Assembly: GCA_945931665.1 (NCBI GenBank)
Contig: CAMEPL010000019.1
Location: forward strand, 1 to 36,383
Source: an uncultured Clostridium sp.
GTDB lineage: Bacteria; Bacillota; Clostridia; Peptostreptococcales; Peptostreptococcaceae
DNA: 36,383 nt
Reading direction: 5' to 3'
The notes below the pieces were generated by a model. That model was not told the DNA's origin. It was given only the letters and a program-made list of their open reading frames with translations, and made no database searches. Made by a program: the position numbers and the translations under genes. Below, in pieces: positions 1 through 7,364 of the stretch; position 1 is the first letter of the stretch; each line of letters opens with the position of its first letter.

Positions 1-1
1 A

Positions 2-520
2 GTAACAGTATTATCTACGGCTAATGGATGGTCAAAAATAAACTACAATGGTAAAGCTGGATACGTAAGTAGTACATATTTACAAAGTACAGTACCAGGT
101 GGTTCAACTAGCAATAGTGGAAGCAACAATACTGTTTCAGCAAGCGCTAGTGCAGTAATAGCATATGCAAAAACTTTATTAGGAAAACCATATGTATGGG
201 GTGCTCAAGGACCAAATAGTTTCGATTGTTCAGGATTTACATACTATGTATTTAAAAATAAAGCTGGTATAATACTTCCAAGAACATCAAGTGCACAAAG
301 TAAATATGGAAAAGCTGTAAGCAAAAGTAACTTAAGAGCTGGAGATTTAGTATTCTTTGATACTAACGGAGCTAATAATGGACAAGTTTCACACGTTGGA
401 CTTTATATAGGAAATGGACAAATGATACATGCGTCTTATAGCCAAAAGAAAATAGTAATTGATAACTTTAATAGCAGTTACTATCAAAGAACTTTTGTAA
501 ATGCAAGAAGAGTTTTATAA
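2..520 (+). CDS. SH3 / NlpC-P60 peptidoglycan hydrolase, 3' part (partial)
   Basis: The gene enters from the left edge in frame at base 2 and stops at 518-520; 172 residues are visible. Window residues 1-32 are the end of a bacterial SH3 repeat (NGWSKINYNGKAGYV). A Ser/Asn/Thr-rich linker follows, then a complete NlpC/P60 domain from about residue 60 to the end. The catalytic Cys is C76 in FDCSGF, the His is H131 in SHVGLYIG and the third polar residue is H143 in MIHAS. Family knowledge: these secreted cysteine peptidases cut D-Glu-meso-DAP type bonds in peptidoglycan stem peptides, and SH3 repeats bind the wall. The N-terminus, with the expected signal peptide and further SH3 repeats, lies outside the window. 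The family call is firm; whether it is an autolysin, spore or growth hydrolase cannot be told. Confidence 0.93.
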   Translation, partial: VTVLSTANGWSKINYNGKAGYVSSTYLQSTVPGGSTSNSGSNNTVSASASAVIAYAKTLLGKPYVWGAQGPNSFDCSGFTYYVFKNKAGIILPRTSSAQSKYGKAVSKSNLRAGDLVFFDTNGANNGQVSHVGLYIGNGQMIHASYSQKKIVIDNFNSSYYQRTFVNARRVL

Positions 521-596
521 TACGGTATTTCGGATTATAAAATAAATATTAATAAAGTAATTTATTAAGATAATTAGTATATATATAATTTAGTGA

Positions 597-634
597 ATAA
601 GCGGTATAACAAGAGATGTTATACCGCTTTTATT
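597..634 (+). terminator. Rho-independent terminator after the NlpC/P60 gene
   Basis: Bases 601-610 (gcggtataac) pair perfectly with 618-627 around a 7-nt loop, and a T-rich tail follows. It lies 80 bp after the stop codon and separates the hydrolase gene from the ncRNA locus. Confidence 0.9.
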
Positions 635-771
635 TAAATTTAAAAGATATATTTATGTATAAAATTCGATTTTGGAGGATTATTTCAAACAATACAAACT
701 ATAGAGTTAATCAATAGTTTGGTTATGTAAGAACAAAACAATGAAAAAAGTAAAAAAATGTAAAAAGATTA

Positions 772-800
772 TTGACAATAATGTATACAGATAATATAAT
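772..800 (+). promoter_or_regulatory. Perfect consensus sigma-A promoter without a following gene
   Basis: TTGACA at 772-777 and TATAAT at 795-800 are separated by exactly 17 bp, a full consensus match. Transcription should start near 806-808. No plausible reading frame follows before the T-run at 1033, so the product is probably a non-coding RNA. Confidence 0.85.
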
Positions 801-806
801 GAATAC

Positions 807-1033
807 ATAGGAAATTAAGTTACAAAATTTATGTTTGAAAAACTTAAGTATTATCATTAAACTAGTGGTGAGTTTATGATGATTAACTATTCTGTAAATT
901 TTTTCTAACTTAATTCATATTCTACTTTCCCCAAAGTTAGAATTTTTAAAACAATAACGACCCCGTCTTATACTAACGAACGTATAGGACATTATTTCAT
1001 AGTAACCATACCCAAATGGTTGCTATTTTTTTT
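807..1033 (+). ncRNA. Candidate structured non-coding RNA, family not recognised
   Basis: A perfect consensus promoter lies just upstream and a strong terminator hairpin (1000-1025 plus eight Ts) closes the region, giving an RNA of about 225 nt. Seen helices: 813-822 with 906-915 (10 bp), continued inward by 824-831 with 895-902 (8 bp), and an inner hairpin around 854-875; a 9-bp hairpin 965-973 with 982-990 around an 8-nt loop. A perfect 9-bp helix 903-911 with 934-942 uses the same bases as the long outer stem, so the two exclude each other, or one forms a switch or pseudoknot. The next gene downstream is on the opposite strand, so this is not the leader of an adjacent gene. Size would allow 6S RNA or the raiA-motif RNA of Firmicutes, but the several-hairpin layout is unlike the 6S rod and I could not match either. 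The start is inferred from the promoter. Confidence 0.65.
999..1033 (+). terminator. Terminator of the candidate ncRNA
   Basis: Stem 1000-1009 with 1016-1025 (tagtaaccat against atggttgcta, one G-U pair), 6-nt loop, then eight consecutive Ts at 1026-1033. Confidence 0.9.
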
Positions 1034-1068
1034 GATTAAAGAGATTTTAGAGAAATATTATAAGAAGA

Positions 1069-1099
1069 AAAAACACGGCAAGAAAACTCGCCGTGTTTT
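1069..1099 (-). terminator. Terminator of the MerR-family gene
   Basis: Stem 1071-1079 with 1090-1098 (aaacacggc against gccgtgttt), overlapping the stop codon of the minus-strand gene. Read on the minus strand it is followed by a T-rich stretch. Confidence 0.8.
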
Positions 1100-1952
1100 A
1101 GTCGTATTTTTTGTGAGTGAATGGAATTTGGAATTTAATTAAACATTCGCCTTCATTAGTAAAATAAAGCGAAGTATCTAGATATTTTATAAACCCAGGA
1201 TAAATTGGAGTTAAATTTTTAAAATCTATCCACTCGATAAGGTTTTCAAAATATTCATCAAAAGTATCTTTAGACAATTTAGTTATAGTTTCGATATAAT
1301 TTGATTCTGGTATAACTAATATATCTTCTAAGTCTTTATTTAACTTAAATTCTTCAGCACTTATTTCCGTATAATATTCTTGATTTTCAGAGATTTTACC
1401 TAGTTCAAAAAAATCGAATAGACCTATAGAATCAAACTCCTTTCCGTAAAATGAAAAAACAAATTTATCGATTATTTCTAAGAAATTATGAGAAGTATCT
1501 AATAAGCTCTTCTTTGAGATACAACATTTATCTGTTTTAACCTCGTTTTTAAGTTTTTTAAAATAGCGCTGTTTATATGATTTTACTACGGGAACATTGA
1601 TCATCAAGTTGCTAGAGTTTACTTCTTCTAAAGTATCTTTAAAAATTTTTTCTATCTTTTTAATTGAGGCTACTTTTTCTAATAGTGCTTTGTGGTGATT
1701 TTTAAGAATTGTATGTTGAACCTCAATATCGGAGTGAAGCAGTAGTTTGATGTCATTGATAGATAAGTCTAAATCACGTAAAGTTTTAATATGATTAATT
1801 ATTGATATATCTCCGATAGTATAATATCTGTATCGATTGTTGGGATTTTTTTTAGATTGTATTAAACCTATTTTATCGTAATATCTCAATGTATCGATAG
1901 AGAGACCTGTAATTTGCGAAGTCTCACTTATATTAAAAGTTAAATCTTTCAT
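1098..1952 (-). CDS. MerR-family transcriptional regulator with GyrI-like effector domain
   Basis: 284 residues. Residues 6-75 are a typical MerR winged helix (ITGLSIDTLRYYDKIGLI, then the NRYRYY wing), about 78-110 form the dimerisation helix, and 120-284 resemble the GyrI-like effector-binding module of BmrR/BltR-type multidrug regulators. Family knowledge: such proteins bind a dyad inside an overlong promoter spacer and untwist it when ligand is bound. ATG at 1952 is preceded by AGGAGA. A textbook operator of this class lies 45 bp upstream (1997-2027) but is oriented away from the gene, toward the HAD gene at 2334. No drug exporter lies next to it. The ligand is unknown; the family is clear, and the GyrI-like assignment rests on length and weak resemblance. 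Confidence 0.85.
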   Translation of the reverse strand: MKDLTFNISETSQITGLSIDTLRYYDKIGLIQSKKNPNNRYRYYTIGDISIINHIKTLRDLDLSINDIKLLLHSDIEVQHTILKNHHKALLEKVASIKKIEKIFKDTLEEVNSSNLMINVPVVKSYKQRYFKKLKNEVKTDKCCISKKSLLDTSHNFLEIIDKFVFSFYGKEFDSIGLFDFFELGKISENQEYYTEISAEEFKLNKDLEDILVIPESNYIETITKLSKDTFDEYFENLIEWIDFKNLTPIYPGFIKYLDTSLYFTNEGECLIKFQIPFTHKKYD

Positions 1953-1996
1953 TTATATGTCTCCTATTAATTGTTTAAAATATTTCTATAATGAAC

Positions 1997-2027
1997 TTGA
2001 CTATGGAGTTACTCCATAGTTTACTAT
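1997..2027 (+). promoter_or_regulatory. MerR-type operator-promoter (19-bp spacer with perfect dyad)
   Basis: TTGACT at 1997-2002 and TACTAT at 2022-2027 are separated by 19 bp. The perfect dyad ctatggagt-t-actccatag (2001-2019) abuts the -35 and fills the spacer, the layout recognised by MerR-family activators. It points rightward, divergent from the MerR-family gene at 1098-1952. The first rightward gene starts about 300 bp away at 2334. Confidence 0.75.
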
Positions 2028-2151
2028 ATAAGTATAGAAAAAATAGAAAAATTAGTCAAATCTTAATTGATTATATTTTAACAAGTTTTGTTTATATTTT
2101 GTTATTGTTTTAAAATTTTATTTTGGGGAAAATGAATATGTTTTGTTCGGG

Positions 2152-2182
2152 AGAAGGCTGTATCATTGAGATACAGCCTTCT
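2152..2182. other. Strong hairpin in the MerR-promoter leader, possible weak terminator
   Basis: Bases 2152-2164 pair with 2170-2182 (13 bp, agaaggctgtatc against gatacagccttct) around a 5-nt loop. The following bases are only moderately T-rich, so termination is uncertain. It lies between the MerR-type promoter and the HAD gene and could make the leader RNA stop early. Confidence 0.55.
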
Positions 2183-2216
2183 ATTGATTTTATATAAAAA
2201 TTTGTATCACAAGTCT

Positions 2217-2244
2217 TTGAATAAATATGTTCTTGGTGTAAAAT
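2217..2244 (+). promoter_or_regulatory. Possible promoter of the HAD phosphatase gene
   Basis: TTGAAT (2217-2222), a 16-bp spacer and TAAAAT (2239-2244) lie 90 bp before the ATG. The rest of the 1953-2333 interval holds the MerR operator, the hairpin and a short ATTAA-type direct repeat at about 2270-2288. Confidence 0.4.
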
Positions 2245-2333
2245 ATATCTAAATGAAAATTATCTATTTAATTAAATTAAATTAAATAAGATGTAATTAC
2301 CGATTGGTAAAATTAAAAAATTGGGAGATAGAT

Positions 2334-2981
2334 ATGAAGAAGAATTACGACATAATAGCATTCGATTTAGACGGGACAATAACAGCTTCAGACAGAGGGA
2401 TAACTAATTCTATGAAAGTGGCACTTAGACATTTTGGAATAGAAAAAGATGCAGAGTCACTAAAAAGACACATAGGACCATCATTAACTGAAACTTTCAG
2501 AGAATATGTAGGCGATGATGAAGAACAAATACAATTAGCAATAAAAAAATACAGAGAATATTATGTTGCTGGAGGTATGTTAGAAAACGAAGTATATGAA
2601 GGTGTAGAAGAAACTCTAAAAGAAATTAGAAATAGAGGGAAAAAAATAATATTAGCATCGTCAAAACCAATGGTTTACTGTGAAAAAATACTACAACATT
2701 ACGGTTTAGACAAATACTTCGATTTTATAGGTGGAAGTAACTTAGATGAAACTCGCTGTAAAAAAGTAGAAGTTATATCTTTCTCATTAGAAAGCATAGG
2801 AGAAACTCCGGGATCAAATGTACTTATGGTTGGGGATAGAGAGTATGATGTATTAGGAGCAAAACAATTACAAATGGACTCAGTAGGTGTTTTATTCGGA
2901 TATGGAAACAAAGAAGAATTACAAGAAGCTGGGGCTACTTATATAATAGATAAAATGACTGATCTTTTAGAGATAGTTTAA
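2334..2981 (+). CDS. HAD-superfamily phosphatase (phosphoglycolate phosphatase-like)
   Basis: 215 residues from the ATG at 2334, chosen over an in-frame upstream codon at 2304 because GGGAGA (2323-2328) lies at proper distance from it. Motif I is AFDLDGT (nucleophile D11, acid D13), motif II is in LASSKP, and motif IV is MVGDREYD near residue 165. The helical cap inserted after motif I makes it subclass IA, the length and shape of phosphoglycolate phosphatase / PpaX-like enzymes. It should be a cytoplasmic Mg-dependent phosphomonoesterase; the substrate cannot be read from sequence. It is a single-gene unit, convergent with the SdpI-like gene. Confidence 0.88.
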   Translation: MKKNYDIIAFDLDGTITASDRGITNSMKVALRHFGIEKDAESLKRHIGPSLTETFREYVGDDEEQIQLAIKKYREYYVAGGMLENEVYEGVEETLKEIRNRGKKIILASSKPMVYCEKILQHYGLDKYFDFIGGSNLDETRCKKVEVISFSLESIGETPGSNVLMVGDREYDVLGAKQLQMDSVGVLFGYGNKEELQEAGATYIIDKMTDLLEIV

Positions 2982-2992
2982 TTTAAACAACA

Positions 2993-3031
2993 AAAGTGTA
3001 GGTTTATGTATATAAATTTACACTTTTTTTA
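2993..3031. terminator. Terminator between convergent genes, probably bidirectional
   Basis: Stem 2994-3006 with 3013-3025 (aagtgtaggttta against taaatttacactt, two G-U pairs) followed by a T-run to 3031. The minus-strand copy also ends in Ts, so it may serve the gene at 3065-3730 as well. Confidence 0.8.
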
Positions 3032-3064
3032 TAGCGTATAGGGAATTAAAAGACTAACTATTTT

Positions 3065-3730
3065 TTACTTTTTATGATTTTTAATATAAAAATAAGTTAT
3101 GGATATAGGGAATAATATTACTAAAATTATCTGTAAAACTAATAAGAAAAGTATATAGTGATTTCCACATACCATACCAATAGGAAGAAAAACTATACTG
3201 CTAGAAAACCAATATGATCCCAAATTGTGGTGGATTTTTTTCCAAACATCATCGTCCATAAAATGCATAGGTATTTTAATACAAAATGTTGAGTTACGAG
3301 TACAATTTGAGAAAATATAGCCTAAAAATATAAAAATAAAACATATTATACAACTTAGTAAATTATAAAAATTAAATTTAGATAAAAAATCTTCTCCTTT
3401 AAGTGCAGTAAATAATTCAAGCATACTCAAAAGATTTATTGATATAAGAAACAGCATAGTGGCAGCATCGCTTACACTTTTTTCGGATTGTGATTCAAAT
3501 GTTTCAATAAATACCTTAGGTTTAAAGTAAGTAAATACTGCTAATAAAAATGGAATAATTAGTACTTTTCCTTTATAATCCCAGTTTGCAATTTCTCCTA
3601 AAACTGTGTAATGGGAGGGCACTTGCTCTGGAATATAAGAATATATAAAAAGAGTTATAATCAACGGTGCAAACCCAATTAAATAATATATAGATTTTTT
3701 AAATAAAAGTTTTTTATTTTTACTTTGCAT
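3065..3730 (-). CDS. DUF1648 / SdpI-like integral membrane protein
   Basis: 221 residues with about six hydrophobic segments. The first segment is followed by IPEQVPSHY, then GEIANW, the signature of DUF1648, which sits at the start of SdpI-family proteins. Residues about 135-175 resemble the SdpI domain (cytoplasmic IPMHFMDDDVWKKIH, a degenerate form of the usual motif). Family knowledge: SdpI of Bacillus subtilis protects against the SdpC toxin and relays its presence to a repressor. Here I see no SdpC-like toxin, no SdpR-type repressor and no peptide-maturation genes nearby, so this is an orphan. GGAGG lies about 12 bp before the ATG, a longish spacing. The fold family is fairly sure; the role in immunity is unproven. 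Confidence 0.75.
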   Translation of the reverse strand: MQSKNKKLLFKKSIYYLIGFAPLIITLFIYSYIPEQVPSHYTVLGEIANWDYKGKVLIIPFLLAVFTYFKPKVFIETFESQSEKSVSDAATMLFLISINLLSMLELFTALKGEDFLSKFNFYNLLSCIICFIFIFLGYIFSNCTRNSTFCIKIPMHFMDDDVWKKIHHNLGSYWFSSSIVFLPIGMVCGNHYILFLLVLQIILVILFPISITYFYIKNHKK

Positions 3731-3883
3731 ATATAATCTATTCCTCCAAATATTATAATATTATTTATTATAATATATCTTAAAAAGAAATACATCAAAA
3801 AATAAAAAATTGTGCGACTTTAATTGGCTATATAATTGTATGATATAATATATATGGGAAAAATAATATAAGGGGGAATTCAA

Positions 3884-4402
3884 ATGGATTTATTTGAAGC
3901 TTTAAAAGGAAGAAGAAGTGTTCGTGCATATAAAGACGAACAAATTAAAGATGAAGAATTAAATGCTATACTAGAAGCAGGGGAATATGCTGCAACTGGA
4001 ATGGGGAAACAATCTCCAATAATGATAGTTGTTCAAGACAAAGAAACTATAGCACAATTATCAAAAATGAATGCTAAAGTATTTGGAAAAGAAGGAATGG
4101 ATCCATTTTATGGAGCACCAACAGTAGTTATCGTACTAGCAGACAAAAATATGCCAACTTGCGTTGAAGATGGAAGCTTAGTAATGGGGAACTTAATGAA
4201 TGCTGCCTATGGATTAGGTGTAGGTTCTTGCTGGATTCACAGAGCAAAAGAAGAATTTGAAAGCGAGGAAGGAAAGGCTCTTCTTAAAAAATGGGGCGTA
4301 GAAGGCGATTACATAGGCGTTGGCCACTGTATATTGGGATATGCAAAGGAAGAACCAAAACAAGCAGCACCTCGTAAAGAAGGATATGTAGTTAGAGTTT
4401 AA
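3884..4402 (+). CDS. Small nitroreductase-family FMN oxidoreductase
   Basis: 172 residues, the short single-domain form. The N-terminal GRRSVRAYKDEQI is the FMN-phosphate binding signature of nitroreductases, the middle has GAPTVVIVLAD, and the C-terminal GVGSCWIHRA and HCILGYAKEE are the usual dimer/FMN motifs. These are cytoplasmic NAD(P)H-dependent flavoenzymes acting on nitroaromatics, quinones or other acceptors; the physiological acceptor is unknown. AGGGGG precedes the ATG at 8-10 bp. It is a monocistronic unit with its own terminator. A -10-like TATAAT lies at 3844-3849, but its -35 is poor. Confidence 0.9.
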   Translation: MDLFEALKGRRSVRAYKDEQIKDEELNAILEAGEYAATGMGKQSPIMIVVQDKETIAQLSKMNAKVFGKEGMDPFYGAPTVVIVLADKNMPTCVEDGSLVMGNLMNAAYGLGVGSCWIHRAKEEFESEEGKALLKKWGVEGDYIGVGHCILGYAKEEPKQAAPRKEGYVVRV

Positions 4403-4424
4403 TAGATAGATTTAAATATATATA

Positions 4425-4456
4425 AATGGATTTCGTTTTTCGAAATCCATTTTTTA
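4425..4456 (+). terminator. Terminator after the nitroreductase gene
   Basis: Perfect 10-bp stem 4426-4435 with 4441-4450 (atggatttcg against cgaaatccat), loop of five Ts, then a T-run. Confidence 0.9.
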
Positions 4457-4469
4457 TACAAATAAGTTG

Positions 4470-4498
4470 TTTATAACATATTATTTATAGTGTATAAT
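4470..4498 (+). promoter_or_regulatory. Probable promoter of the amidohydrolase gene
   Basis: TTTATA (4470-4475), a 17-bp spacer and TATAAT (4493-4498) preceded directly by TG. It would give a 5' leader of about 95 nt before the ATG at 4600. Confidence 0.45.
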
Positions 4499-4599
4499 AT
4501 TGTAATAAATAAAATTTTAACATAATACATTTTAATAAATAAAAATGTTAAAAATAAAAACATACGTAATTATGAAAATAAAACAGAAAGGGTTTAATT

Positions 4600-6183
4600 A
4601 TGACAAAAAAACTTTTTTACAATGGAGATATATTAACTCTTGAAGATGAATTATACGCAGAAGCTGTTTTAGTAGAAGACGGGAAAATTAAAGCAGTAGG
4701 CAAAAAAGACGAGATTATGAGAAATAACGAAGATGCTGAGATGATAGATTTACAAGGAAAAACTTTAATGCCATCATTTATAGATGCACACAGTCACTTC
4801 TTTGGATATGCAAACAGCAAATTACAAGTATCATTAGAAGATGCAGTTGATTTTGAAGATATAGCAAACAGAATTAAAACATTTATAGAAAAAAACAATG
4901 TTCCAGAAGGTGTGTGGATAAATGCTAATAATTTCGACTACAACACATTAGCAGAAAAAACTTATCCAAGAATAGATTTCTTAGATGAAGTTGTGCCAAA
5001 CAATCCAATTATAATTTCAAACAAATCAGGACACAATGGACTTGTTAACTCTCTTGGAATGAAAGAATTAGGAATAACAGTAGACACTCCAGACCCAGAA
5101 GGTGGAGTAATATTTAAAGAAAATGGAAAGCTTAATGGATATCTTGAAGAAAATGCGTTTATAAATAACGTTCAAAGAGTTCCAATGTCATCAACTGAAG
5201 ACCTTATGAAAGCAGTACTTCAGGCGCAGGATGACTATGCTTCTTATGGAATAACAACTATGCAAGAAGGTATGGTAGTTCCACTATTAGCCGATTTACT
5301 AGCTTATATGGCACATGCAAAAATGATGAAAATCGACTATATAGCTTATGTAGATATAAGAGAAAGAGAAAAAATCTTTGAAAAACTTCAAGGATGTATA
5401 AATAAATACAACAACCACTTTAAAATAGGCGGGTTTAAAACTTTCTTAGATGGTTCACCACAAGCGAGAACTGCTTATATGAGAACCGATTATCAAGGAG
5501 AAGAAGGGTATAGAGCTTATCCAGTTATGAGTGGAGAAGAACTAGAAGGCTTAATTGAAATAGCATTAAAAGAAAAAATGCAAATATTAGCTCACTGTAA
5601 TGGAGATGCTGCAGTAGCTCAATATTTAGAACAATACAAAAAAGCAAAAGAAAACTTAAATACGGACGTAGATATAAGACCAGTTATAGTTCACGCACAA
5701 CTAATGGGACTTGATCAATTACCAGAAGTTAAAAAACTAGGTATGATACCATCATTCTTCGTGGCTCACGTTTACCACTGGGGTAATATCCATGTTCAAA
5801 ACTTCGGACTAGAAAGAGCTAGTCAAATATCTCCTGCAAAAGCAGCTTTAGATTTAGGAATTAAATTTACATTCCACCAAGATGCTCCAGTTATCGAGCC
5901 AAACATGCTTGAAACAATCTGGATAGCTTGCAATAGAAAAATGAAAGACGGCACAGTATTAGGTGAAGAACAAAGAATACCAGTACTTGCTGCAATAGAA
6001 GCTGTTACAAAAAATGCAGCTTATCAATACTTTGAAGAAGATATAAAAGGAACAATAAAAGAAAATAAATTAGCTGACTTAATAATACTTGATAAAAACC
6101 CATTAAAAGTCGATGTAGATGATATAAGAAATATAAAAGTTTTAGAAACTTTCAAAGAAGGAAACTCTATCTATAGAGCATAG
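4600..6183 (+). CDS. YtcJ-type amidohydrolase (amidohydrolase family 3)
   Basis: 527 residues, the usual length of the YtcJ/NfdA branch of the amidohydrolase superfamily. The N-terminal beta-sandwich part carries the typical LFYNGDILTL start, and the barrel has the metal-binding pair H64/H66 in IDAHSHF. Further candidate ligands follow in ILAHCNGDAA, VIVHAQ and FHQDAPV, and the C-terminal sandwich returns with NKLADLIILDKNP. These are cytoplasmic zinc or binuclear-metal hydrolases of C-N bonds such as N-formyl or N-acyl amides; the substrate here is unknown. AAAGGG lies about 9 bp before the ATG. It has its own terminator, but it sits at the head of a run of amide-hydrolase and PLP-enzyme genes. 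Confidence 0.9.
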   Translation: MTKKLFYNGDILTLEDELYAEAVLVEDGKIKAVGKKDEIMRNNEDAEMIDLQGKTLMPSFIDAHSHFFGYANSKLQVSLEDAVDFEDIANRIKTFIEKNNVPEGVWINANNFDYNTLAEKTYPRIDFLDEVVPNNPIIISNKSGHNGLVNSLGMKELGITVDTPDPEGGVIFKENGKLNGYLEENAFINNVQRVPMSSTEDLMKAVLQAQDDYASYGITTMQEGMVVPLLADLLAYMAHAKMMKIDYIAYVDIREREKIFEKLQGCINKYNNHFKIGGFKTFLDGSPQARTAYMRTDYQGEEGYRAYPVMSGEELEGLIEIALKEKMQILAHCNGDAAVAQYLEQYKKAKENLNTDVDIRPVIVHAQLMGLDQLPEVKKLGMIPSFFVAHVYHWGNIHVQNFGLERASQISPAKAALDLGIKFTFHQDAPVIEPNMLETIWIACNRKMKDGTVLGEEQRIPVLAAIEAVTKNAAYQYFEEDIKGTIKENKLADLIILDKNPLKVDVDDIRNIKVLETFKEGNSIYRA

Positions 6184-6277
6184 AAGTAATAAATTATATT
6201 TTAAAAAAGTAAGGGATATATAGATATATAATTTATAAAATTAAAAATAATACATCAAAGAATAACACTTTAACTCG

Positions 6278-6315
6278 AAAGAGCTCGATTTACTTTAGTA
6301 AATGAGCTCTTTTTG
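6278..6315 (+). terminator. Terminator after the amidohydrolase gene
   Basis: Stem aagagctc-g-atttac against gtaaat-gagctctt (6279-6309) with one bulged base, followed by Ts. Between it and the next gene (6316-6498) I see only AT-rich sequence and no clear promoter. Confidence 0.9.
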
Positions 6316-6498
6316 TATACATATATAAGATTTGTCTCTTTTAAAAGTTTACAAATAATGTATAATTAAATATAACTTAATTGTATTAAATATCAATGTT
6401 ATAGAAAAGGGAAAATACCTTATATTATATCACTTAAAGGAATTTATATTATAAATGCAGAAAACATAATAAATTATATAAAATAGAGGGGGAGTAAT

Positions 6499-7353
6499 AT
6501 GTTTGATAAAGCTTACGTTACAAAGGATGTTGAACAGATTGGCCTAGATGACAGAAATTTTCCTGATATAATTGACTTAGGTTTTAAAAGCCATGGAAGT
6601 GATTTGTGTGGAGTTATGCTTACACCTCAAGGTGAGGGGCCGCACCCAACAGCAATATTATTACATGGATTTCCGGGATATGATGACCCGATAGATTTAG
6701 CTCATGCACTTAGAAGATGCGGCATGAATGTATTGAAATTTCACTATAGGGGTTCTTGGGGTGTAAAAGGTACTTTTTCGTTTGCTAATTGTATAGAAGA
6801 TGTAAAATGCGCTATTGATTTTTTAGTAGATGAAAAAACAGTAAAAGAATTTGATATAGATACAAATAATTTATTTTTAGTAGGACATAGTATGGGAGGA
6901 TTTTTGACTTTAAATCATGCTTGTGATAAAAGGATAAAATCATCTGTAGCAATAAGTCCGTATGATTTTGGACTTATTGGCAAAATAGGTCATTATAATC
7001 AAAAGGAAAAAGATGAGGCATTTGATATGTATAAGACTGCATTAGTCCCTTTAAACAATACTAGTGCAGAAAAATTAATGCAAGAGTGCCTAGACAATGG
7101 GCACAAGTGGAATCTTCCAGATCAGGCAGAGTCACTAGCTAATGAAAAAATATTGATAACTGTAGCGAATGGAGACGTTATAAGTAAAAAGTATTTACAT
7201 CACGATATTTTGGCAAAAGAGATTAAAAAATATAATAAGGGCAATTTAACTGAAAAATTTATTGATGCAGACCACTGTTATTCTAACAAGAGAATTTGGT
7301 TAGCTCAAACAATTGCCGAATTTTTAGAAAAACAAATTTATATTAGAAAATGA
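6499..7353 (+). CDS. Alpha/beta-hydrolase fold esterase/acyl hydrolase
   Basis: 284 residues. The oxyanion-hole motif is LLHGFPG (about 54-60). The nucleophile elbow is GHSMGG with S131, the acid is probably the Asp in VANGDVIS and the catalytic His is in DADHCYS near the C-terminus. No signal peptide is visible, so it is cytoplasmic. The family includes carboxylesterases and acylaminoacyl-peptidase-like dipeptidyl hydrolases; substrate unknown. A GAGGGGGAG ribosome site precedes the ATG. The following M20 gene begins 11 bp after this stop codon, and its ribosome site overlaps that stop, so the two are surely cotranscribed and may act on related compounds. Confidence 0.88.
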   Translation: MFDKAYVTKDVEQIGLDDRNFPDIIDLGFKSHGSDLCGVMLTPQGEGPHPTAILLHGFPGYDDPIDLAHALRRCGMNVLKFHYRGSWGVKGTFSFANCIEDVKCAIDFLVDEKTVKEFDIDTNNLFLVGHSMGGFLTLNHACDKRIKSSVAISPYDFGLIGKIGHYNQKEKDEAFDMYKTALVPLNNTSAEKLMQECLDNGHKWNLPDQAESLANEKILITVANGDVISKKYLHHDILAKEIKKYNKGNLTEKFIDADHCYSNKRIWLAQTIAEFLEKQIYIRK

Positions 7354-7364
7354 GGTAGACAACA

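Noticed and set aside
807-1033. Naming the structured RNA as 6S or raiA RNA
   Set aside because: Size fits, but I could not align conserved bases of either family; the several-hairpin layout also argues against the 6S rod.
2132-2197. 21-codon frame starting ATG at 2132, downstream of the MerR-type promoter, with Cys-rich start
   Set aside because: The GGGGA before it is too close for a ribosome site, the frame runs through the 13-bp hairpin, and the peptide has no recognisable feature.
3831-3849. Two TATAAT-like hexamers before the nitroreductase gene as promoters
   Set aside because: Neither has a -35 at acceptable spacing; left unannotated as a promoter.
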